From Pseudomonas wadenswilerensis (lineage in GTDB: Bacteria; Pseudomonadota; Gammaproteobacteria; Pseudomonadales; Pseudomonadaceae): a stretch of 64,000 nucleotides of DNA. A program made the position numbers and the translations under genes. The stretch is from the NCBI RefSeq assembly GCF_900497695.1, contig NZ_UIDD01000008.1:372001-436000 (forward strand), written 5' to 3'. The notes beneath the pieces were generated by a model, which saw only the letters and a list, made by a program, of their open reading frames with translations, was not told the DNA's origin and did no database searches. Of this stretch, positions 26,612-33,572 are shown one piece after another. The stretch's first letter is position 1; each line of letters starts with the position of its first letter.

Positions 26612-26635
26612 GGTATTTTTTCATGAAAAACTACC
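26612..26635. promoter_or_regulatory. 24-bp palindromic operator candidate of the polyamine operon
   Basis: Near-perfect dyad centred on CATG: GGTATTTTTT, then CATG, then AAAAACTACC. Only the pair at the fifth position from each end deviates. It lies just upstream of the first gene (ATG at 26600) and is a suitable size for a dimeric XRE-type repressor such as the one at 24729. Confidence 0.6.
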
Positions 26636-26687
26636 AGATAAATTTCACAGGGCCAAGCGAAGCCCGGATGCAATCAGCCCGGCGGCT

Positions 26688-26981
26688 CTAGACCGCAGGT
26701 TTGTGATGGTGCCGGGTGCTTTCGATTTCGTCAGCCAGGCGTGGGCTGTAGCTGCGCGTGGGGATACCGGTGAGGCGCTCGAACATCAGCGCGAACTTCA
26801 TGTCCAGCGCGCGCTTGCCGGTCATGTAGGCATTGAGGGTGGTCACACTGACCCCGAGCTCCGCGGCCATACGCCGCTGGGAGACCCGGTCGGCCTGGCG
26901 CTGCCCGGCCTTGAGTGCGGCAAATGCCTTGCGCAGGGCCAGCAGCTCTTCTTCTTCCCACACCCACAGATTACCGCTCAT
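26688..26981 (-). CDS. Small XRE/Cro-type helix-turn-helix regulator
   Basis: 97 residues. The helix-turn-helix lies at about 34-57 (RMAAELGVSVTTLNAYMTGK), preceded by an acidic N-terminus WVWEEEELLALRK. The C-terminal tail has three consecutive His. The size and pattern fit phage or pyocin Cro-like regulators. It is on the same strand as the S24-type repressor at 27095 but separated by a 113-bp gap with a hairpin, so it may have its own promoter. No phage structural genes are nearby. Confidence 0.75.
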   Translation of the reverse strand: MSGNLWVWEEEELLALRKAFAALKAGQRQADRVSQRRMAAELGVSVTTLNAYMTGKRALDMKFALMFERLTGIPTRSYSPRLADEIESTRHHHKPAV

Positions 26982-27064
26982 GATTCGATCTCAGTCACAC
27001 GGATTCGGTCGAGCAATCCGTTGCTGGAATCGCTACATCCTACTGCTGTTGTCTAGTGTTCATT

Positions 27065-27090
27065 AACCGACCAGAGCGGTCGGTTGTTTT
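27065..27090. terminator. Hairpin between two regulators
   Basis: AACCGACC (27065-27072), loop AGAGC, GGTCGGTT (27078-27085), then GTTTT on the plus strand. It lies just downstream of the S24 repressor gene, which runs on the minus strand; the T-run is better on the plus strand, so orientation is uncertain. Confidence 0.45.
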
Positions 27091-27094
27091 GCCA

Positions 27095-27778
27095 TCATAC
27101 TCTTCGCGCGTTCCAAACTAGTAGCACGCGGCCATGAATGTGCAGTTTTTCCAGCGCCGCACCCTCGATCAGCACCGGCGGGTACAGCGGGTTGTCGGAA
27201 ATCATCCGCAAGGTGCCATCGATCAGGCGCTGCAGGCGTTTGACGAACAGGTCGCCGTCGAGGCTGAAGACGTAGATGGCATCGCTGCGCACCTCGTTGA
27301 TGCCGCGGTCGACCAGCAACGCGTCGCCGTCGTTGAACGTGCCGGCCATGCTGTCGCCATCGCCGCTGATGATTGCCAGGTTGTGCGCGCCGGAAAAGCT
27401 GATGCCCTGGCCGCGCAGCCAGTCCAGGTGCACGGTCAGCTCACGGATCACCTCGACGTGGGCTGGCGGCGTGTTGCCGTTGCCCATGGAGCCGCGGATG
27501 TCGAAGTGGGCGATGCTGACGAACTCGCTGCTCAGCGCCGTGCCGCTGCTGGCAGGTACGCCAGCTTCGCCTTGCAGCACATCCATCCAGCCCGCGGGCA
27601 AGTGCTCGGCCTGCTCGATGCGCCGGGCGACTTCATCACCGAGGTTTTTTTCCGTGCGGGTCGAGAGAATCTGGCTCAGGTGCGCCGGGCTCATGCCCCA
27701 GCGCTCGGCACAACTGGCCTTGCGCTGGGTACCGATCAATTGCAGCAGATTGCTCTTGCGAATTGCGTAGATGTCCAT
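27095..27778 (-). CDS. CI-like repressor with S24 peptidase domain
   Basis: 227 residues. N-terminal helix-turn-helix (CAERWGMSPAHLSQILST, about residues 23-40) and a C-terminal LexA/S24 fold. The catalytic Ser lies in ISGDGDSMAGTFNDGD and the Lys in GDLFVKRLQR. Such repressors self-cleave after RecA activation and control prophage or bacteriocin genes. The predicted 17-bp operator at 27798-27814 suggests autoregulation. No prophage or pyocin cluster is present in this window, so the target genes are unknown. Confidence 0.87.
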   Translation of the reverse strand: MDIYAIRKSNLLQLIGTQRKASCAERWGMSPAHLSQILSTRTEKNLGDEVARRIEQAEHLPAGWMDVLQGEAGVPASSGTALSSEFVSIAHFDIRGSMGNGNTPPAHVEVIRELTVHLDWLRGQGISFSGAHNLAIISGDGDSMAGTFNDGDALLVDRGINEVRSDAIYVFSLDGDLFVKRLQRLIDGTLRMISDNPLYPPVLIEGAALEKLHIHGRVLLVWNARRV

Positions 27779-27797
27779 GGGGTGCAGAATGCCACTA

Positions 27798-27814
27798 TTT
27801 AGCTCGATGCTAAA
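27798..27814. promoter_or_regulatory. 17-bp dyad operator candidate of the S24 repressor
   Basis: TTTAGCtcgatGCTAAA: perfect 6-bp arms around a 5-bp spacer, 20 bases upstream of the repressor ATG at 27778. Size and position resemble lambda-type repressor operators. Confidence 0.5.
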
Positions 27815-27829
27815 GAGCCCGGCACAACT

Positions 27830-28297
27830 TTACCCGCGTGTTTGTTGTGCCTGTACCGCGCTGACCGGTGCGCTCATCAGGCGCTGACGCAGCAGGTCAT
27901 AGCCCCAGTTGTAGGCCATGGTGTAGGGCAGCATGAAGGCGAAGAAGCCGATCTCCAGCAGGAACGCCTGCACCAGCGACACATCGAGCATCAGCGCGGC
28001 AATCGGCACGCCGATCAGCACGAAACCGGTTTCAAAGCCGCCGGCGTGCAGGGCGCGGACCTTGACCGTACGCGCTACCCGGCTGACGGGCCAGAGGCGG
28101 TCGAATGCCGCGTTGTAGAGCATGTTCCAGATCATCGCCACGGTCGACAGCATCACCGCCAGCGCGCCCATTTCCAGCATCGAGCGGTCGAGCAGCCAGG
28201 CGCCGATCGGCGCGCAGATCAGCACGGCGATGACTTCAAAGCCGACGGCGTGGACGATGCGTTCAGCGAAGGATTTTTGGGTGGCTTGCAGTTTCAT
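27830..28297 (-). CDS. PACE-family efflux transporter (bacterial transmembrane pair)
   Basis: 155 residues with four hydrophobic helices arranged as two similar pairs. The first pair begins ERIVHAVGFEVIAVLICAPIGAWLLDRS and has MIWNMLYNAAFDRL. The second begins RALHAGGFETGFVLIGVPIAALMLDVS and has LPYTMAYNWGYDLLR. This duplicated pattern is that of AceI-type PACE exporters of chlorhexidine and other cationic compounds. PACE genes usually sit beside a divergent LysR gene; here the neighbour is a MarR gene on the same strand. Confidence 0.9.
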   Translation of the reverse strand: MKLQATQKSFAERIVHAVGFEVIAVLICAPIGAWLLDRSMLEMGALAVMLSTVAMIWNMLYNAAFDRLWPVSRVARTVKVRALHAGGFETGFVLIGVPIAALMLDVSLVQAFLLEIGFFAFMLPYTMAYNWGYDLLRQRLMSAPVSAVQAQQTRG

Positions 28298-28334
28298 GAC
28301 TTCACCTGAAGGTGTGTTTCGGTGAGGTCATTTT

Positions 28335-28384
28335 CATCGCTTTTTTGCTTATGTGGAAAATAGGTTCCATCGAAAAAAGCGATG
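28335..28384. promoter_or_regulatory. Long dyad upstream of the PACE gene
   Basis: Perfect 12-bp arms CATCGCTTTTTT (28335-28346) and AAAAAAGCGATG (28373-28384), spacer 26 bp, 38 bases upstream of the PACE ATG. A dyad of the same geometry lies before the LysR gene at 48080. Confidence 0.65.
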
Positions 28385-28400
28385 GTGTGGTGTTGCCAGG

Positions 28401-28865
28401 TTAGTCCCTTTGCTCGTCTTCAAGCTGACTGCGCAGCTGGTGTAGCACCTGGTAGGTCGTCTGGATGTCTTCGACCTTCAAACCCTGCGAAAGCTCGTTG
28501 ATCCAAGGCGCTTGCAGCTTCATTGCAAGATTGAATGCTTGTTTTCCAGCGTCAGTAAGCACAACCAGCTGCGCCCTGCGATGGTGAGGGTTCGGCTGAA
28601 ATTCCAGCATTCCATCCTTGACGAGATCGTTGACGATCCGCTGAACGTTCTGGCGGTTCGCGCCCATGTCGCGGGCAATCCATGAGACAGGCTGCGCTCG
28701 ATCGGCATTGACGATCGTTCCAAGCAGCTGCCAACGGGCGCTCGTGAGACCTGTCTCGGCAACGAGGCGATCGCCTGCGGTGAGCATTCGCGCACTTGCT
28801 CGAAAGAGCTCAAGGACCAGATCGGTCATGGCGCGTCCAGCGGGGGTGTGGTTTGGCTTGTTCAT
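28401..28865 (-). CDS. MarR-family transcriptional regulator
   Basis: 154 residues from ATG at 28865 (MNKPNHTPAGRAM). A winged helix-turn-helix is visible: SARWQLLGTIVNADRAQPVSWIARDMGANRQNVQRIVNDLVKDGMLEFQPNPHHRRAQLVVLTDAG. MarR proteins are dimeric repressors released by small phenolic or oxidising ligands. The palindrome at 28884 lies 19 bases upstream, consistent with autoregulation and with control of the divergent membrane protein gene at 29081. The PACE gene lies 103 bp downstream on the same strand. Confidence 0.88.
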   Translation of the reverse strand: MNKPNHTPAGRAMTDLVLELFRASARMLTAGDRLVAETGLTSARWQLLGTIVNADRAQPVSWIARDMGANRQNVQRIVNDLVKDGMLEFQPNPHHRRAQLVVLTDAGKQAFNLAMKLQAPWINELSQGLKVEDIQTTYQVLHQLRSQLEDEQRD

Positions 28866-28883
28866 GGCGCGAACTTTTTCACA

Positions 28884-28901
28884 TTGACATGATGATGTCA
28901 A
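28884..28901. promoter_or_regulatory. MarR-type operator candidate
   Basis: Perfect inverted repeat TTGACATgatgATGTCAA (7-bp arms, 4-bp spacer) 19 bases upstream of the marR-type start codon, in the divergent gap towards the gene at 29081. Confidence 0.65.
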
Positions 28902-29080
28902 TTTTGTAGGGTTGGGCGCGTGGTGTCAGGTTGTCACCATGTTTACAAGACTGGAAGTCTCCATGCTTTCTATTCATCCACTTGATCCAGTCGCACCCAT
29001 CCGCAGGCAGCAGCTCCAGTGCAGCGAATCTCCGGCGGTACTGGTCAACCCGTGCCCAATTAACTGACGGTATTCGATAC

Positions 29081-29539
29081 ATGCTCAAACGACTCCACCT
29101 GACAGCCAGCATGCTGGCACTGCTGTGCATCGCTACTTTCTTTCTATCGACCCTTCTTGTCGAAATCCTGGGAACCCAGCGTTCGATAGCTCAGCTCAAG
29201 CACTTGATCGTGAGCCCGGGACTTTGGCTGCTGGTGCCGATGATGGCACTGGCCGGGGCAAGCGGCATGCTGCTGAGTCGGGCTCGACCAGGGCGCCTGG
29301 TGAGCGCGAAGAAGAAACGCATGCCATTCATCTCCGCCAATGGCCTGTTGGTGCTTGTGCCCTGCGCAATTGCACTCAACTTATGGGCGTCGGCAGGAAG
29401 CTTCGACACGCGTTTCTACGTCGTACAGGTCATCGAGCTCGTCGCCGGGGCAACCAACCTTGCATTGATGGGGCTGAACGTGCGCGATGGCTTGCGCCTA
29501 AGCGGCCGCTTGCCGCGGGCTATGCCTCACGGCCAGTAA
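29081..29539 (+). CDS. Four-helix membrane protein of unknown function
   Basis: 152 residues from ATG at 29081 (MLKRLHLTASMLALL). Hydrophobic helices lie at about 7-29 (ending FLSTLLVEILG), 41-61, 84-104 and 111-131 (VVQVIELVAGATNLALM). The basic loop ARPGRLVSAKKKRMP lies between helices 2 and 3. I do not recognise a named family. It is divergent from the MarR gene and probably under the operator at 28884. A role in ligand export or membrane stress is inference from that context. Confidence 0.65.
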   Translation: MLKRLHLTASMLALLCIATFFLSTLLVEILGTQRSIAQLKHLIVSPGLWLLVPMMALAGASGMLLSRARPGRLVSAKKKRMPFISANGLLVLVPCAIALNLWASAGSFDTRFYVVQVIELVAGATNLALMGLNVRDGLRLSGRLPRAMPHGQ

Positions 29540-29659
29540 GCTCGGAGCTCCCACCGTCGGAAGACAGATTTTGGCGTCGTGGGGCATCATGCCGAGTTGG
29601 GAGAGCGCCGTAGACTGGATTACTCTGCGCGGTCAGTTTCCAGGTTTACAAGGACGTCC

Positions 29660-30301
29660 ATGATTCCTGTCGATCCGCTGGCCATGGCGGTCGGCTACAT
29701 GATCTTGATTTTCTCCGAGGTTTTCCTCTGGCTGCTGATTGCCTGCCTGGTGGCTTTCCTTATCATGGGGATGCGCGTGCGTCGTCTAGAACTGTGGCAA
29801 AGCCATGGCAACGCGACGGTCGAGACCGTGTCCACCCACGACCTTGAAGGCTGGAAATGTGAGGCAGGCAAGGTCGAGTTCAACTTTCCGTTCGGTGCCC
29901 ATTTCAAGTTTTCCGAGTGGAGCCTGAAAGAATGCATGCTGGCGCCAGGCACCCGCTTGGGCGGCATCGTCTGGCCGGGGCCGGGGCCGGGGCCGGGGCC
30001 GGGGCCGGTGACGGTGTTTTCCACCGAGAGAGGATGGGAGGCGAGGTCCGAAGATACACCGGTCCACCTGCTGGGGATGGAACTGCGCTGGCTGCGCATG
30101 CGCGTGACCGGGCCTGACGGTGATGTGCTGATGTGGGATGGCTACTTGAACCGTGCCGTCGACTTCGGCTCTGTTCACTATCCACAAGGCACTCAGGTGC
30201 GCAGTGATCAAGGTAATTTGCGCTTCAGCCTGCCAGCGGACATGGAGGCCCTGGATCGGCGCACGGGCAAGGCTCATGTTCCGCTGCCAACATCGACCTG
30301 A
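29660..30301 (+). CDS. Single-pass membrane protein with Gly-Pro repeat, unknown function
   Basis: 213 residues from ATG at 29660, with AAGGA 6 bases upstream. One strong N-terminal transmembrane helix (FLWLLIACLVAFLIMGM) is followed by a soluble domain. Near residues 105-117 the chain reads WPGPGPGPGPGPV, produced by tandem CCGGGG units. The rest (LRWLRMRVTGPDGDVLMWDGYLNRAVDF) looks like a beta-rich extracytoplasmic or cytoplasmic domain without a recognised fold. The last 77 bases overlap the convergent DJ-1-like gene. Confidence 0.6.
   Translation: MIPVDPLAMAVGYMILIFSEVFLWLLIACLVAFLIMGMRVRRLELWQSHGNATVETVSTHDLEGWKCEAGKVEFNFPFGAHFKFSEWSLKECMLAPGTRLGGIVWPGPGPGPGPGPVTVFSTERGWEARSEDTPVHLLGMELRWLRMRVTGPDGDVLMWDGYLNRAVDFGSVHYPQGTQVRSDQGNLRFSLPADMEALDRRTGKAHVPLPTST
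29975..30008. repeat. In-frame hexanucleotide tandem repeat (CCGGGG)n
   Basis: Five complete CCGGGG units and a partial sixth, encoding alternating Pro-Gly. Because the unit is 6 bp, copy-number change would lengthen or shorten the Pro-Gly segment without breaking the frame. Confidence 0.9.
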
Positions 30302-30839
30302 ACTGAGCAATGAGCTCCGAAGACAGCCCGGCACCTTCGAACACGGCGCAGGTGAAGCTAACGGGTGCAGGGCCTGGAGCAGTGATGATGCGGTCGGCAA
30401 TCACCGCGACTGGACTGCTTCGATAAAGCGCGCGCCCGTCATAACCCGGGGCATTCTGTTGCAAGAAGTCAGCGCTGTTCGAGGTATGAGGAACCGTGTC
30501 GAGAAGTCCGGCCCTCGCAAGTGCCAGCGTTCCGCCGCAGATGCCGGCAATTGACGCTCCACTTGAGCGACTGGCATGAAGAAAGTCCCGAATATCTGGT
30601 GCTTCTGCACGTTCCCAGGCCATTCCTCCAATGACCACAACAACGTCCGGTTTCCAGTCCAGGCATTGTTGCAAACTGCTATCGACCGTTACAGCCAATC
30701 CGCCCTGCGAGTGGAACTGCCCTGGAGTAGAAGCGAAAAACCTGACGTCGATCCCGTAAAACGGGGACCCAGTTCCAGCAATGAATGCATATTCCCAGTC
30801 CGCAAAACCTGGTGTCAGTATCAAACCCACGCGTGCCAT
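30225..30839 (-). CDS. DJ-1/PfpI family protein
   Basis: 204 residues. N-terminal VGLILTPGFADWEYAFIAG and the nucleophile elbow ASIAGICGGTLALARAGLLD (Cys near residue 100) identify the DJ-1/PfpI fold, which includes glyoxalase III, deglycase-like and isonitrile-hydratase-like members. GGAGGA lies 8 bases before the ATG at 30839. The Cys-rich, Pro-rich end (EPCPCADPGPPCPLAG) is unusual and is encoded where the gene overlaps the 3' end of the convergent gene. Specific activity unknown. Confidence 0.8.
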   Translation of the reverse strand: MARVGLILTPGFADWEYAFIAGTGSPFYGIDVRFFASTPGQFHSQGGLAVTVDSSLQQCLDWKPDVVVVIGGMAWERAEAPDIRDFLHASRSSGASIAGICGGTLALARAGLLDTVPHTSNSADFLQQNAPGYDGRALYRSSPVAVIADRIITAPGPAPVSFTCAVFEGAGLSSELIAQFRSMLAAEHEPCPCADPGPPCPLAG

Positions 30840-31072
30840 CAGCCAGAATCCTCCATGAATGTTGCTAGCGTACGGTTACATCAAACAGACATCAAGACGG
30901 ATTCGGGTTGATTGCGGTGGGTCGTGAGCGGCCGCATTCGACCGATTCTGTTGAAAAAGACCGAGTGGATTGACTCAACCTACACTGAGTTTGAAAAGCG
31001 TCCGATTTACGCGTTGCAAGCCCTTCTGGCAGGGCAAGCGTATTGCAGTGAATCGCTCCAGCCCTACCACTT

Positions 31073-31954
31073 ATGCCTGAGTCGTTAATCATGGATGAAG
31101 TCACTACCATGCCCTCGGATGATGTACCTGCTATTCAACATATAGTGCAGCGCAAGCTCGGACGCTGTCTGTTGCGCTTGCAACAATACGAACGGCAGCT
31201 GAAAGCCATTGTCGCGCATGTCGAGCTGAGCGGTCCCGCGGATCGGCTGCCTATTATCCGTGAGCAAAAGATCGCATGTGCCCAAAATAAGACGATGGGT
31301 ACGTTGATGGGGATATTGACCGAAAGCTTTCTGACCCCGCCGCTCCCAAATGAAGAAGAGTCACAGATACAAGCCAATATCGGTGACCAGATCTGGCTCA
31401 GGCATGGATACCGGTTGGAAATGACAGCCGAGCACCATGAGGCAATGAAGGCCGACCTCAAGGAGCTGGTTGACCTGCGCAATAAACTGGTTCACCACTT
31501 CATTGAGCGTTTCGATCTCTGGTCTGAATCAGGTTGCCAGGCGGCGGATGGTTTTCTGGAGGAAAGCTACGAAACCATCAATCGGCATTGTCTGAATCTG
31601 CAATGTTGGGTCAAAACCCTGTTTGAGGCACGAGCTAAAATAGCGTCGTTTATACAGAGCCAATCATTGGAAGATGTGTTCGACGGTATCCGGGTGGATG
31701 GCTCAGTCGATTGGCCTGGCAGTGGGATATGCCGCTGTTTACGTGAAGCCGAAACCAAGCTTGCCGAAGGTGGCTGGACTCGACTGGAAGCAGCCATCCG
31801 CTGGATTGGCGGTACCTATCCAGAGCAGATGCCCAAGCGCTACGGTTGCAGTAGCTGGAGGCATGCCCTGCACGAGTCACGGCAGTTCGAAATACGAAAA
31901 TCCCAAGCTGATAATAAACCTACTGCCGTCTGGTATCGCAGCAAGATAAGTTGA
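31073..31954 (+). CDS. Probable HEPN-like RNase domain joined to an OST-HTH/LOTUS domain
   Basis: 293 residues from ATG at 31073; ATGs at 31091 and 31109 are alternatives and none has a good ribosome site. The N-terminal part is all-helical with ELVDLRNKLVHHFIERFD. R136-N-K-L-V-H141 matches the Rx4-6H motif of HEPN ribonucleases. The C-terminal part (about 217-291: TRLEAAIRWIGG, QMPKRYGCSSWRHAL, WYRSK) matches the OST-HTH/LOTUS fold, which binds RNA. AT content is higher than in core genes. The combination suggests RNA recognition with cleavage, for instance in defence or regulation; that is inference. It is a monocistronic gene. Confidence 0.65.
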   Translation: MPESLIMDEVTTMPSDDVPAIQHIVQRKLGRCLLRLQQYERQLKAIVAHVELSGPADRLPIIREQKIACAQNKTMGTLMGILTESFLTPPLPNEEESQIQANIGDQIWLRHGYRLEMTAEHHEAMKADLKELVDLRNKLVHHFIERFDLWSESGCQAADGFLEESYETINRHCLNLQCWVKTLFEARAKIASFIQSQSLEDVFDGIRVDGSVDWPGSGICRCLREAETKLAEGGWTRLEAAIRWIGGTYPEQMPKRYGCSSWRHALHESRQFEIRKSQADNKPTAVWYRSKIS

Positions 31955-32182
31955 ATGGTCTAGTGTGTAGCATCGACCGGTTGAATCCACAACCCAAAGC
32001 CGACGGTCGCTCAAGGCCGGAATTGGCCGATTGCTGCTCTCCGAGAAGGGCAGCTTTGGTTGGATACGATCATTGCGGCGCGGCCTTGTGTGAGGCGTGG
32101 GTAGGGATTTGAACTCCTTCAGCTTCTCGCACTGACCGGCCGAAGCCGGAAACGTGGGTATTCGATCATTGTATTGGGCTTG

Positions 32183-33572
32183 TCACGCACTGATCGAGAT
32201 TTTCACGGGTCGACCACCGGTCAATCTTCGCGCTTCCCGAAGTCCAGAGACGTAAGCTCCATCAACATAGCCAAAGCGCTCCGTAGAGGTTGCTTCACCA
32301 GCAAAAAGTAAACGTCCTTCAGGTTGGCTGAGGTTGTGTATTTCCTGCAGGGAAATCGAGGGAGGGAGGTGTGTGTAAGCACCACGACTAAAAGGATCAG
32401 TCACCCAGTTAGTTCGATGCCATTCCACTGGTACTGTGGGGACACCGCCACACGCACTTGAAAGCGCCGACATCGCCATATCGAATGCGACATCATCATC
32501 CAGCTTAGCAAGCGCCAATGCTTGTGGACCAGATACGTGCGCAGCTAACGTGGGGCGACCGGAACTGGCAGACACATCGAGCCAATACGGAAAAACGGGA
32601 TGGCCCTTGATCAATATCCCGCTAACGTCATTGTCCACAGTTCGCCAGAAAGCATTTTCAAACTGAAAGATTAGCTTTTCGAACGCACCAAAGCCTAGTC
32701 GCTCAATGGCAAAACGCTTCTGCGTTGATAGTGCTGGGGAAAACGTTATTGAGCCCGCCTTCAAAACCCCCAGCGGAACGCTGAGAAGAACGTGGGAGCC
32801 GTGTTCGATATGACCATTGGTACAGCGTACCGTAATTTCCGTCGGTGTTTGCACAATCTCGCTGACCACTGAATTACAGTGAATTTGGCCGCCTTTTGCC
32901 AATAGATTGAGCATCGCGCTATAGCCGTCAATGATACAGTCGTCTCCCCCCTGATAACCTGCATCGCCCGTATAGTTGATCACGGAAATATCACTTGCAG
33001 AGCATGCCAGATCAGCCTCAAAGCCCGTAGTTAGAACGAAATTAACCCATTCGCGTAGGTCTTTGTCGGGGATCTCCTGCAGTCTCGAATCAATCAGTTC
33101 AGCAATGGTTTGCGACGGTGCGTATAGAGATGCAGACTCTATCAGTTCTTCCTCAATGACATCTACTAGCGCCATTATCCGGTCGCGCTCAAACTTATCA
33201 AGCGCTCTGTCCATATGGCTAACTAGTTTTAGGTTAGAAAAAAACCCCACTCAGTGGGAAAGCTTGGCGTGCTAGAGAAAGAAAGTCTGCCAGCTCGGAT
33301 AAAGGATTGCCGATCGGCGCATGAATCCACCCACCACCGGCTTCTGCATGTGCACCCGCTAAAGACACAGTTTGAGTGCGCCCACCAATATTTGCCTGGC
33401 CCTCCAGGACAACTACTTCGATTCCATATGTTCTGAGGGCATTGGCTGCTGCAATACCCGAATACCCAGCTCCAATTACGATGACGCGCTTGACAGGATC
33501 TGAGACGGGCGTCACAAAAGGCTGTCCAGCTGGCTCAAATGAACCTTTGAGCAATTTATGAGGTGGCAGCAT
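32183..33572 (-). pseudogene. Flavin monoamine oxidase split by a +1 frameshift in a T7 run
   Basis: The 5' part (33572-33234) has the FAD motif VIVIGAGYSGIAAANALR and the amine-oxidase motif ANIGGRTQTV, and ends LSGVFF-stop. The 3' part (from about 33250 to 32183), in another frame, carries the rest of the fold and the C-terminal FAD contact LLFAGEATSTERFGYVDGAYVSG. The switch is at seven A's on the plus strand (33238-33244). With six, the frame would read through as LSGVFSNLKLV to give one protein of about 460 residues, the normal family length. This is a mutation, a slippery site or a sequencing error. Start ATG 33572 has AAGGAT upstream. Confidence 0.8.

Noticed and set aside
30892..31020. 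Insertion-sequence end or MITE before the HEPN-LOTUS gene (GATTCTGTTGAAAAAGACCG)
   Set aside because: It looks like a dispersed Pseudomonas sequence, but no terminal inverted repeats, target duplication or second copy is visible in the window.
31975..32060. Dispersed repeat (GGCCGATTGCTGCTCTCCGAG) as a regulatory element of the amine oxidase
   Set aside because: Related GGCCGATTGCAGCC-type sequences occur in other intergenic gaps (near 47335 and 47886), so it is more likely a family of extragenic repeats, and it lies at the 3' side of the gene.
32094..32135. tRNA-like stretch (minus strand GGAGTTCAAATCCCTACCC resembling a T-arm)
   Set aside because: The T-stem has mismatches and no acceptor, D-arm or anticodon arm can be drawn around it.
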